Positions 4,667 through 10,386 of a stretch of 10,386 nucleotides of DNA are shown here, one piece after another. The DNA is from Actinomycetota bacterium (GTDB taxonomy: Bacteria > Actinomycetota > Nitriliruptoria > Nitriliruptorales > JAHWKO01): contig JAHWKO010000079.1 of assembly GCA_019347855.1 (NCBI GenBank), positions 1-10,386 on the forward strand. Direction: 5' to 3'. Positions within the stretch are counted from its first letter, which is position 1, and every line of letters starts with the position of its first letter. Both the position numbers and the translations under genes were made by a program. The notes under the pieces are model-generated. The model had not been told where the DNA came from. It ran no database searches and saw only the letters and a program-made list of their open reading frames with translations.

Positions 4667-6208
4667 ATGCGGTCAGCAGCGAGCACGTCCGCGGTGGGTC
4701 GCCGCCGGTTGATCGCGGGACTGGGCCTGCTGGTCCTGCTCTCGGGCTGTACGACGGCGACCGGCCAGCCGACCGTCGACCCCGTGGCCGCGACGGAGTC
4801 CGCCGCCGCGCCCTCCGGGTCGCCGTCGGCGTCCTCGTCGCCCAGGGCCGCCCCGTCACCCTCGGAGGACGAGGCGTCCTCCGAACCCGAGGCGTCGGAG
4901 GAGCTCGCGGGGATGCCGGACATCGTCCGGGGCGTGTACAGCCACGCGTTCTCCTTCTGGGACGACCGGTGGGCCAAGCTCGTCCGGCTCGTCGAGGAGA
5001 CCGAGCTGAACGCGATCGTCGTCGACGTCAAGGACGAGTCCGGGACGCTGCTGTGGAACATCGACCATCCGCTGGCAGAGGCGGGCGGGGGCGCCGCCTG
5101 GCGTGAGCACTACGACGGCCTCGAGGACCGCCTCCAGATGCTGAAGGACGCCGGCGGGTGGGCGATCGCCCGGATCGCGTGCTTCAAGGACACACGGGTC
5201 GCCGACGCGCGCCCGGACCTCGCGGTCCAGGACCAGAGCGGCGCCACCTGGAAGGCCCGCAAGGACTTCTCCTGGCTGAACCCCTATCAGGACGAGGCCG
5301 GTCAGTGGTGCATCGACGTGGGCCTCGCCGCGATCGAGCTCGGGTTCGACGAGGTGCAGTACGACTACATCCGGTTCCCCAACGGCGGGGACGGTGACAC
5401 CTCCGTGATCAACCTCCCCGGCGTGCCGGCGGACCGCCCGCGCGAGGAGTGGCGTCACAGCGACGAGATCGTGGACTTCCTCTCGCGTGCATCCGACCAG
5501 ATCCACGAGGCGGGCGGGTACATCTCGGCGGACCTGTTCGGGCTGGTCACCTACGACTTCCGGTGGGACGCCGGTGGTACCGGGCAGGTGCTCGAGCGGA
5601 TCGCCGCTCACGTCGACGTCATCTCGCTGATGGTCTACCCGTCGCACTACAACCCGGGGAACTACGGGCTGAACCCGCACCCGATCGAGCACCCGTACGC
5701 GACGGTCTGGAACGCCATGCAGGAGGCGCAGATGCGGGTGCAGGGTCTGCGTGCGACCCTGCGTCCGTGGCTCGAGGACTTCTCGGCCCCGTGGATGGGT
5801 TACCCGAACCACGGTCCCGAACACGTGACCGAGCAGATCCGGGCGACGTACGAGAACGGCATCGAGGGCTGGCTGCTGTGGAACGCGGCCAACCGTTACA
5901 CCGAGCAGATCCTCGAACCGGGTGAGGCGGTCAGCCACGCGAACCCGGACTTCCGCCCGCCGGCCCGCACCGCCAACCCCGACACCGCTCCCGGTGTCGA
6001 GGAGAAGGTGTGGCCGGGCATGCCGCCGTGCGACCCGCATCCGGGGGTCCTGCAGATCGGCGTGCGCAACCTCGCGGGTTCGATCCCCCCTGACCTGGGG
6101 CTGCCCCACGACGACCCGCGTCTGTGCGCGGGGGTGCCGGACGGGGAGGAAGCCACGGTCCCGTGGTGGGAACGGGCAGCCGAGGCCGAGACCTCCGAGT
6201 CGGGCTGA
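4667..6208 (+). CDS. Lipoprotein with DUF4015 putative glycosyl-hydrolase TIM barrel
   Basis: 513 residues. The start at ATG 4667 is preferred over the longer frame from GTG 4577 because GGGGGA (4655-4660) precedes it and a typical lipoprotein signal follows: RRRLIAGLGLLVLLSGC, lipobox LSGC with Cys28. A Ser/Ala/Pro/Glu-rich linker (to about residue 80) leads to the DUF4015 (PF13200) domain, roughly residues 85-430. It begins VRGVYSHAFSFWDD and continues with LNAIVVDVKDESG, then FDEVQYDYIRFP (D228, E229), GGYISADLFGLVTYDF, VDVISLMVYPSHY and GIEGWLLWNAANRY. These are the expected strand ends of a GH13-like barrel, with acidic residues where catalysis would occur. Family members are thought to act on extracellular or cell-wall polysaccharide; the substrate is unknown. 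The C-terminal ~80 residues, with two further cysteines, are unassigned. The enzyme would sit anchored on the outer face of the membrane. Confidence 0.88.
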   Translation: MRSAASTSAVGRRRLIAGLGLLVLLSGCTTATGQPTVDPVAATESAAAPSGSPSASSSPRAAPSPSEDEASSEPEASEELAGMPDIVRGVYSHAFSFWDDRWAKLVRLVEETELNAIVVDVKDESGTLLWNIDHPLAEAGGGAAWREHYDGLEDRLQMLKDAGGWAIARIACFKDTRVADARPDLAVQDQSGATWKARKDFSWLNPYQDEAGQWCIDVGLAAIELGFDEVQYDYIRFPNGGDGDTSVINLPGVPADRPREEWRHSDEIVDFLSRASDQIHEAGGYISADLFGLVTYDFRWDAGGTGQVLERIAAHVDVISLMVYPSHYNPGNYGLNPHPIEHPYATVWNAMQEAQMRVQGLRATLRPWLEDFSAPWMGYPNHGPEHVTEQIRATYENGIEGWLLWNAANRYTEQILEPGEAVSHANPDFRPPARTANPDTAPGVEEKVWPGMPPCDPHPGVLQIGVRNLAGSIPPDLGLPHDDPRLCAGVPDGEEATVPWWERAAEAETSESG

Positions 6209-6233
6209 GCTCCGCGCCCGTCCCGGGTCGGAT

Positions 6234-6253
6234 GGAACGGCCGCGGCCGTTCC
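6234..6253. repeat. Perfect 20-bp palindrome between the two lipoprotein genes
   Basis: GGAACGGCCG followed immediately by its exact reverse complement CGGCCGTTCC. It lies 26 bases after the DUF4015 stop and 34 bases before the SIMPL gene start. As RNA it would form an eight-pair stem with a four-base loop. It could be a terminator, a processing hairpin or an operator; no T-tract follows. Confidence 0.5.
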
Positions 6254-6287
6254 GGCGTCGTACCGGACGAGCGAGGAGGTACGGCGG

Positions 6288-7094
6288 ATGTGGACACGTA
6301 CACAGATGACCGGTGCCGTGCTCGCGGCGTTCGCACTGCTGGTCGGTGGTTGCGCCGCGACCGGTGACGACGGCGACGGAGCACGCGGAACGACGGGAGA
6401 ACGGTCGGGCGGCGCCCGGGCCGCAGCGTTCGTGCAGCCCGGCGACGAATCGCCCCCGTCCGTCGCGGACGGGATCACCGTGATCGGTACCGGTCGCATC
6501 ACCGGCGCGCCCGACACGCTGCGGACGACCGTGGGCGTCGAGGTCGAACGCGACGGTGTCGACACCGCCCTGGCAGCAGCCAACGAGGCGGCGCAGCGGG
6601 TCATCGACGCCGTGCGCGATGCGGGGGTCGCCGAGGAGGACGTCCAGACCCGCGAGTTCAGCGTGGAACCCCGCTACGACCACCCGAACAACGGTCAGCC
6701 CGTGCTCCGGGGCTACGTGGTCCGCAACCTCGTCGAGGTCAAGATCCGTGAGCCCGACCGGGCCGGTGATGTGCTGACGGCCGCGACCGAGGCCGGCGGC
6801 GACGACGCGCGGGTCCGGGGTGTGCGGTTCGCGCTGGAGGACAACGACGCGCTTCTCGACGCCGCACGTGAGCGAGCCTTCGAGGACGCCCGATCGCGGG
6901 CCGAGCAGTACGCGGAGCTCGCGGGACGTGGGCTGGGGCCGCTGGTGAGCGTCTCGGAGCACCTGTCGACACCGCCGCCGGCTGAGCACTTCGACGCGGG
7001 CGCGGCACGTGAAGCCGCACCCGGCGCCGTCCCGGTCCAGCCAGGCCAGCAGGAGGTGCAGGTGCAGGTCACCGCCGTGTGGACCCTCGACTAG
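6288..7094 (+). CDS. SIMPL-domain (DUF541) lipoprotein
   Basis: 268 residues from ATG 6288, supported by a strong ribosome-binding site GAGGAGGT (6273-6280) seven bases upstream; the frame is open further 5' but that part has no signal. The lipoprotein signal MTGAVLAAFALLVGGC has Cys22 as the lipidation site, followed by an acidic Gly-rich linker. The SIMPL domain fills roughly residues 62-268: DGITVIGTGRITGAPDTLR, VGVEVERDGVDTALAAANE, DVQTREFSVEPRYD, VVRNLVEVKIREPDRAG, ALDDN-like FALEDNDALLDAARERAFEDA, and the closing VQVQVTAVWTLD. Proteins of this family (such as E. coli YggE and Brucella BP26) are periplasmic or surface proteins forming ring-like oligomers, linked to oxidative-stress tolerance but without a defined reaction. 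Here it would be anchored outside the membrane, next to another lipoprotein and a secreted hydrolase. Confidence 0.9.
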   Translation: MWTRTQMTGAVLAAFALLVGGCAATGDDGDGARGTTGERSGGARAAAFVQPGDESPPSVADGITVIGTGRITGAPDTLRTTVGVEVERDGVDTALAAANEAAQRVIDAVRDAGVAEEDVQTREFSVEPRYDHPNNGQPVLRGYVVRNLVEVKIREPDRAGDVLTAATEAGGDDARVRGVRFALEDNDALLDAARERAFEDARSRAEQYAELAGRGLGPLVSVSEHLSTPPPAEHFDAGAAREAAPGAVPVQPGQQEVQVQVTAVWTLD

Positions 7095-7156
7095 GAGGAC
7101 TCCGGGTACCGGACGTCGAACCCGTGGGTGATCTGTCCTCTCTCCGGGAGCCCTCC

Positions 7157-8806
7157 ATGCGCCGCCCCCTCTTCACCGCCGTGCTGGCCGTCTGCGCGGT
7201 CCTCGCCGTCGGTGCGGTACCGAACGACGCCCCGACCGAGCACACGGTCGAGCGCGTCGAGGTCCACAGCGACGCGGCTCAGGACCCCGCGACGATCGTG
7301 ATCAGCGTGTTCCGACCGGCCGGCGCTTCCGCGAGAGCACCCGTGCCGGTGATCCTGCACGGTCACGGTTGGGGTGGCAGTCGCACGACCGACGTCGAGT
7401 CGTTCCGGACGTTGCTCGACGCGGGCTACGGCGTCGTGTCCATCGACCAGCGCGGGTTCGGGGAGTCCGGCGGCAGGGCCGGCGCGATGGACCCGGACAA
7501 CGAGGGCTGGGACCTGATCGCGGTGATGGACCACGTCGCCTCCCTCGACTGGGTGGCGACCGAGGACGGTGGCCCGGGCCGCCCCGCCGACCCGGGCGAG
7601 CGTGGTCGGCGACCCGACGTGTCCGACCAGCGTCGGGCCGGCTCCGACGGGGACGCCTCCAACCCGTTCGAGCGTGACCCGGTGGTCGGCGCGATCGGTG
7701 GCTCCTACGGCGGTGGCTACCAGTTCCTCCTCGCGCTGATGGAGACCCGCGAGTTCGGTACCACCCGCCTCGACGCGCTGACGCCGGAGATCACCTGGCA
7801 CAACCTCAACGTCTCGCTGGCACCCAGCGACGTCCTGCGCACCGCCTGGACGACCCTGCTCACGGCGGTCGCGGTCAACCGGGTCGAGCCCTACATCCTC
7901 GAGGCGTACACGTACTCGATGGCGACGGGGCAGATCGCCGACGGCACCGTCCCCGGCGTGTACGACATCAAGTCGGAGTTCTTCACCCACGGTCCGTCCG
8001 GGTTCGTCGCCGACGGGGTGCTGCTCGACGTCCCGGTGCTGATGCGTCAGGGGATGAGCGACAACCTCTTCAACTACAACGACGCGTGGCACAACTTCAC
8101 CCGCACGCTCACCGAACAGGCACGTGACCGCTCGACCCTGATCGGTTACAACGGTGGCCACGTGCTGCCAAACGTCCTGCCGGCGGCCGAGGCGACGGGT
8201 GGCGACGTGTGCAGCGGTGACGGGGGCTTCAGCGCCCGTCGACTCGAGTTCTTCGACAACCTCCTCAAGGGCCGCGGCGACACCCCCCGCGTGGTGGGCG
8301 GCGGTGAGCCGCTGCACTTCACGACGGTCGACGGTGACGCCTGCATCTCGTTGAGCGAGGCGGCACTGCCGGAAGCCCACCGACTCGTCGACCCGACCGG
8401 TGTCCTGGGATCGTCCACCGGGACCCTGACGATGGCAGGCGCCCCGATCCACCTGGAGATCGAGGGCACCGAGGGCCTCACCCTGGCCGGAGTCCCGACC
8501 CTGGACGCGACGCTGTACGCGGCTGGCGCCGACACCAGGGTGTTCCTCGCCCTGTCGCGGGGGACGTCGCCCTCGGACGCGACCGTGCTGCAGAACAACG
8601 TGCTACCGATCCGGTCGCTCCTCCCGGCGGTCGGGACGCCGCTCGAGGGCCACGAGCTGCCCGGCGTCGCGGTCGAGATGGCGGAGGACGAGAAGCTGTT
8701 CCTCACTATCTCGCCGCTGTCCGACATGTTCATCGCCCACGGCAGCCGGACGCCCGGCGCGATCGCGCTGACGGACGTCACGATCGACCTGCCGGTCGTG
8801 CCGTGA
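7157..8806 (+). CDS. Secreted S15/CocE-like alpha/beta hydrolase (X-Pro dipeptidyl-peptidase type)
   Basis: 549 residues from ATG 7157, chosen over the frame opening at 7079 because GGGAG (7146-7150) lies six bases upstream and a Sec signal peptide follows (MRRPLFTAVLAVCAVLAVGA). The hydrolase fold shows VPVILHGHGWGGS (oxyanion region), VVSIDQRGFGESGG, the nucleophile elbow GAIGGSYGGGY with Ser183, a candidate acid Asp302 (LMRQGMSDNLFN), and His335 (GYNGGHVLPN). The C-terminal third, with LDATLYAAGADTRVFLALS, matches the beta-sandwich of S15/CocE enzymes. The family includes X-Pro dipeptidyl-peptidases and acyl esterases, so the substrate may be a peptide or an ester. A charged, Gly/Asp/Arg-rich insertion at about residues 136-173 sits just ahead of the nucleophile and is probably a surface loop or lid. 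A gap of 62 bases separates it from the SIMPL gene; the convergent transporter gene ends 30 bases downstream. Confidence 0.88.
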   Translation: MRRPLFTAVLAVCAVLAVGAVPNDAPTEHTVERVEVHSDAAQDPATIVISVFRPAGASARAPVPVILHGHGWGGSRTTDVESFRTLLDAGYGVVSIDQRGFGESGGRAGAMDPDNEGWDLIAVMDHVASLDWVATEDGGPGRPADPGERGRRPDVSDQRRAGSDGDASNPFERDPVVGAIGGSYGGGYQFLLALMETREFGTTRLDALTPEITWHNLNVSLAPSDVLRTAWTTLLTAVAVNRVEPYILEAYTYSMATGQIADGTVPGVYDIKSEFFTHGPSGFVADGVLLDVPVLMRQGMSDNLFNYNDAWHNFTRTLTEQARDRSTLIGYNGGHVLPNVLPAAEATGGDVCSGDGGFSARRLEFFDNLLKGRGDTPRVVGGGEPLHFTTVDGDACISLSEAALPEAHRLVDPTGVLGSSTGTLTMAGAPIHLEIEGTEGLTLAGVPTLDATLYAAGADTRVFLALSRGTSPSDATVLQNNVLPIRSLLPAVGTPLEGHELPGVAVEMAEDEKLFLTISPLSDMFIAHGSRTPGAIALTDVTIDLPVVP

Positions 8807-8836
8807 CGGGCGACGGCCTCAGGTGTCCTTCGCGCG

Positions 8837-9409
8837 TCAGGCGGTGAGCCCCTCGTAGACGAGCAACCCGCCGAACACGACGAACGACACGGCGGCGACC
8901 CGGCGCACGGTCCGGTCGAGCAGCCGCCTGCCCAGTGCGGCCCCGACGGCGATCGCGAGGGCGTCGGCGGCCACCATCCCGACCGTGGAGCCGATCCACG
9001 TGCCCCACGCCTCGTAGCGCGTCGCCAGCGTGACCGTCGCGAGCATCGTCTTGTCACCGAGCTCCGCGAGGAAGAACGCGGTCCCTGCGGCGACGAACGC
9101 CGGCGCCCCGCCGGCCCGGGCACGATCCTCCTCGGCGCGGGTCAGCTCGTCCCCGCGCCAGGTCCAGGCCGCGAAGCCGAGGAACGCGAGCCCCGCGACG
9201 ACGTTGATCGCCGCGGTCGGCAGGCTTCCGGCGACCGCCGAGCCGACGGCGACGGATCCGGCGTGCACGACCGCCGTGGCCAGGGTGATGCCTGCCAGGA
9301 CCGGCCATGCCCGGTAGCGGGCGGCGAAGGCGAGGGCCATGAGCTGCGACTTGTCGCCGAGCTCGGCCGCGAAGATCAGGCCGGCGCTGAGCCAGAGCGC
9401 GTGGAACAT
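8837..9409 (-). CDS. GDT1/TMEM165 (UPF0016) family cation transporter
   Basis: 190 residues, start ATG at 9409. There are two copies of the family's signature: AELGDKSQL (E16, D19) and AELGDKTML (E116, D119), each in the first helix of a three-helix repeat. Hydrophobic runs give about six membrane helices, with a charged cytoplasmic loop between the halves (WRGDELTRAEEDRARAGG). Members export Mn2+ or exchange Ca2+/Mn2+ for protons. In bacteria, related proteins such as MneA protect from manganese excess, so Mn2+ export is the likeliest role. A GGAG lies 12 bases upstream of the start. The gene is divergent from the zinc-ribbon gene (92 bases between starts). I find no yybP-ykoY Mn2+ riboswitch in that short gap. 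Confidence 0.92.
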   Translation of the reverse strand: MFHALWLSAGLIFAAELGDKSQLMALAFAARYRAWPVLAGITLATAVVHAGSVAVGSAVAGSLPTAAINVVAGLAFLGFAAWTWRGDELTRAEEDRARAGGAPAFVAAGTAFFLAELGDKTMLATVTLATRYEAWGTWIGSTVGMVAADALAIAVGAALGRRLLDRTVRRVAAVSFVVFGGLLVYEGLTA

Positions 9410-9489
9410 CGACGTTCGTCTCCGGCCGGCACGGTGTCGGTCCGGAGGGTACGTCCGTGACGGACACCCGCGCCCACGTCGGCGGCCCG

Positions 9490-9502
9490 TATAGTCGGGG
9501 CA
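9490..9502 (+). promoter_or_regulatory. -10 element of an apparently leaderless promoter
   Basis: TATAGT at 9490-9495 matches the sigma-70-type -10 consensus at five of six positions and stands out in GC-rich DNA. It ends six bases before the ATG at 9502, so transcription should begin at or beside the A of the start codon, giving a leaderless mRNA as is common in actinobacteria. No Shine-Dalgarno sequence of the usual kind is present. A good -35 is not evident. Confidence 0.6.
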
Positions 9503-9696
9503 TGGCGACCTACGCGAGACACCAGGGCACGTGCGGGCGCTGTCAGCGGCCGATCAACGTCGGCGACCCGATCGCCAAGTCCGACCGTGTGATCGGCTGG
9601 CTGCACGAGGACTGTGCGGCGATGAGCGAAGAGGCGGAGGAGATCCCGGCGAGCGACTTCGCCGACCGCTACCGGACGGGCCCCGCCGACAGCTGA
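9502..9696 (+). CDS. Small zinc-ribbon-like protein
   Basis: 64 residues from ATG 9502; the frame is open to GTG 9457, but the -10 element at 9490-9495 points to 9502. The pattern CxxC-x20-HxxC (C11, C14, H35, C38) in GTCGRCQRPINVGDPI and GWLHEDC is a plausible single zinc site, as in short actinobacterial proteins of unknown role with 'CxxCxxpIxxGdpI...WxHxdC'. The remaining C-terminal part is acidic (MSEEAEEIPASD). There is no DNA-binding or enzymatic motif beyond this, so the function is unknown. It converges on the DUF2188 gene, whose stop lies 23 bases away. Confidence 0.75.
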   Translation: MATYARHQGTCGRCQRPINVGDPIAKSDRVIGWLHEDCAAMSEEAEEIPASDFADRYRTGPADS

Positions 9697-9729
9697 CGCG
9701 GAGCCGTCCCGGGTCGAGCTCAGCTGTCG
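9687..9729. terminator. Shared inverted repeat spanning both stop codons of convergent genes
   Basis: CGACAGCTGA (9687-9696) and TCAGCTGTCG (9720-9729) are exact reverse complements, ten pairs around a 23-base loop. Each arm is the last codons plus the TGA stop of one gene (Asp-Ser-stop on both strands). Transcripts from either side could fold into the same hairpin, so it can serve as a bidirectional terminator for the two convergent genes. There are no T-tracts. Confidence 0.45.
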
Positions 9730-10386
9730 TCCGCGGCGTCGCCGGCCGCGTCGCCCGCGGCCTCGGCGGTCTTCCTGACGGAGGTCGCCGCCCCCTTGAC
9801 CTGCGACCGCGCCGAGTCGGCCTGGTCCCTGCCGCCACGCACCGCCCCGGCCGCGGTCTCGGTGCCGGTCCGGCGGATCGAGGTGATCGCGGCCTTGACC
9901 TGTGACCGGGCGGTCCTCGCCTGGTCGATCACACGCTGGACGCGCTCGTCACCGAGGATGTCCTCGGCCACGGTCCGGCCCTGGGCGGACTTCTCGTCGA
10001 ACCGCTGCTCGGCCGCCTCACGGAGCTCGCGGATCCGGTCCTCGAGCTGTTCACGGCGGGATCGGAGGTCGCGCATGTCCTGCGCCCGCTCCTGCGCCTT
10101 CTCCGGCAGCGTGCGGGCGAGCTTGACCGCCTCCGTCGCCAGCGACAGCGCGTCGTTCGCCAACGCGGCGAGCGCGTACCCGGCGTCGCCGGCCACGCCA
10201 CGCTCCCGGGCCGCGGGACCCTCGTCGGCCGCGGACGACTCCTCGACGTCCCCGTAGCGGGTCTCGTTCTGCACGGTCCCGTCCTGCTTGTGCACGATCA
10301 GGCGGGAGGGTTGCTGGTTGTCGGCGATCTCACGGGCCCGCTTCACGGCGTCGCTCTTGCGAGCTTCGGAGGCGCTGGGTTGCTTC
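9720..10386 (-). CDS. DUF2188-type protein with long helical/coiled-coil tail (5' end outside the window)
   Basis: The minus-strand frame is open from the right edge of the window to TGA at 9722-9720, giving about 221 residues. The visible N-terminus (ASEARKSDAVKRAREIADNQ, then SRLIVHKQDGTVQNETRYG) matches the second half of a DUF2188 domain ('TKxeAvxxArexaxxqxxsxLvIHkxDGxIqxExTYG'). The first strands of that domain, and thus the true start, lie beyond 10386; GTG at 10346 is too far in to be the start. After an acidic linker come long charged helices (EKAQERAQDMRDLRSRREQ), a probable coiled coil. The Ala/Arg-rich end contains a repeated unit, ARSQVKAAITSIRRT and ARSQVKGAATSVRKT. The role is unknown; helical repeats of this kind occur in stress or envelope-associated proteins. 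Confidence 0.8.
   Translation of the reverse strand, partial: KQPSASEARKSDAVKRAREIADNQQPSRLIVHKQDGTVQNETRYGDVEESSAADEGPAARERGVAGDAGYALAALANDALSLATEAVKLARTLPEKAQERAQDMRDLRSRREQLEDRIRELREAAEQRFDEKSAQGRTVAEDILGDERVQRVIDQARTARSQVKAAITSIRRTGTETAAGAVRGGRDQADSARSQVKGAATSVRKTAEAAGDAAGDAADDS

Noticed and set aside
4856..6604. 582-codon minus-strand ORF opposite the two lipoprotein genes
   Set aside because: Shadow frame: low-complexity Arg/Val/Pro composition and no family signature, against DUF4015 and SIMPL motifs on the plus strand.
7091..8452. 453-codon minus-strand ORF opposite the S15-like hydrolase
   Set aside because: Shadow of a gene with signal peptide and catalytic residues on the plus strand; no recognisable domain.
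8804..8839. Inverted repeat TGACG/CGTCA around the convergent 3' ends of the hydrolase and transporter genes
   Set aside because: Only five pairs with a long loop, and made of the two stop codons; too weak to call a terminator.
9410..9501. yybP-ykoY Mn2+ riboswitch upstream of the GDT1-type transporter
   Set aside because: The divergent gap is only 92 bases, and the expected paired loops are not visible on the minus strand.

Overview
The window is very GC-rich, with G/C-ending codons and GTG starts in the reading frames. Its content (a B12-dependent ribonucleotide reductase with a Cys-rich tail, two lipoproteins, a leaderless promoter) fits an actinobacterium. A deep-branching lineage such as Nitriliruptoria is possible, but I cannot place it from sequence alone.

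Layout. (1) 1-1434: the C-terminal part of a class II ribonucleotide reductase (nrdJ). It does not run off the window cleanly: bases 1 to about 119 instead encode, on the minus strand, an internal piece of a YqgE/AlgH-family protein, so a gene-to-gene junction lies near base 110-119. (2) 1435-1632: four stem-loops and an overlapping 51-codon ORF that ends in a GTGA overlap with the next gene. (3) 1633-3697: a three-gene cassette with short gaps or overlaps, encoding a CD-NTase/SMODS nucleotidyltransferase, a stand-alone E2-like protein and a one-pass membrane protein. I read it as a compact CBASS anti-phage module of the E2-only ('short type II') kind, with the membrane protein as candidate effector. 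(4) 3698-4140: gene debris. The first ~58 codons of an exonuclease III gene abut an antisense fragment resembling a MarR helix-turn-helix. (5) 4178-8806: a 102-aa protein of unknown function, a lipoprotein with a DUF4015 putative glycosyl-hydrolase barrel, a SIMPL-domain lipoprotein, and a secreted S15/CocE-like alpha/beta hydrolase, all on the plus strand and probably envelope-related. (6) 8837-10386: a minus-strand GDT1/UPF0016 cation transporter, a divergent 64-aa zinc-ribbon-like protein with an apparently leaderless promoter, and a convergent DUF2188/coiled-coil gene that leaves the window.

How the parts work together. Regions 2-4 look like a defence insertion between housekeeping genes. 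In such systems the CD-NTase makes a cyclic nucleotide on infection, the E2-like protein is thought to act on the CD-NTase itself, and the membrane protein would carry out the cell-killing step. The module is flanked by truncated genes, and the structured region ahead of it could control its expression. The remaining genes look like ordinary chromosomal envelope and transport functions.
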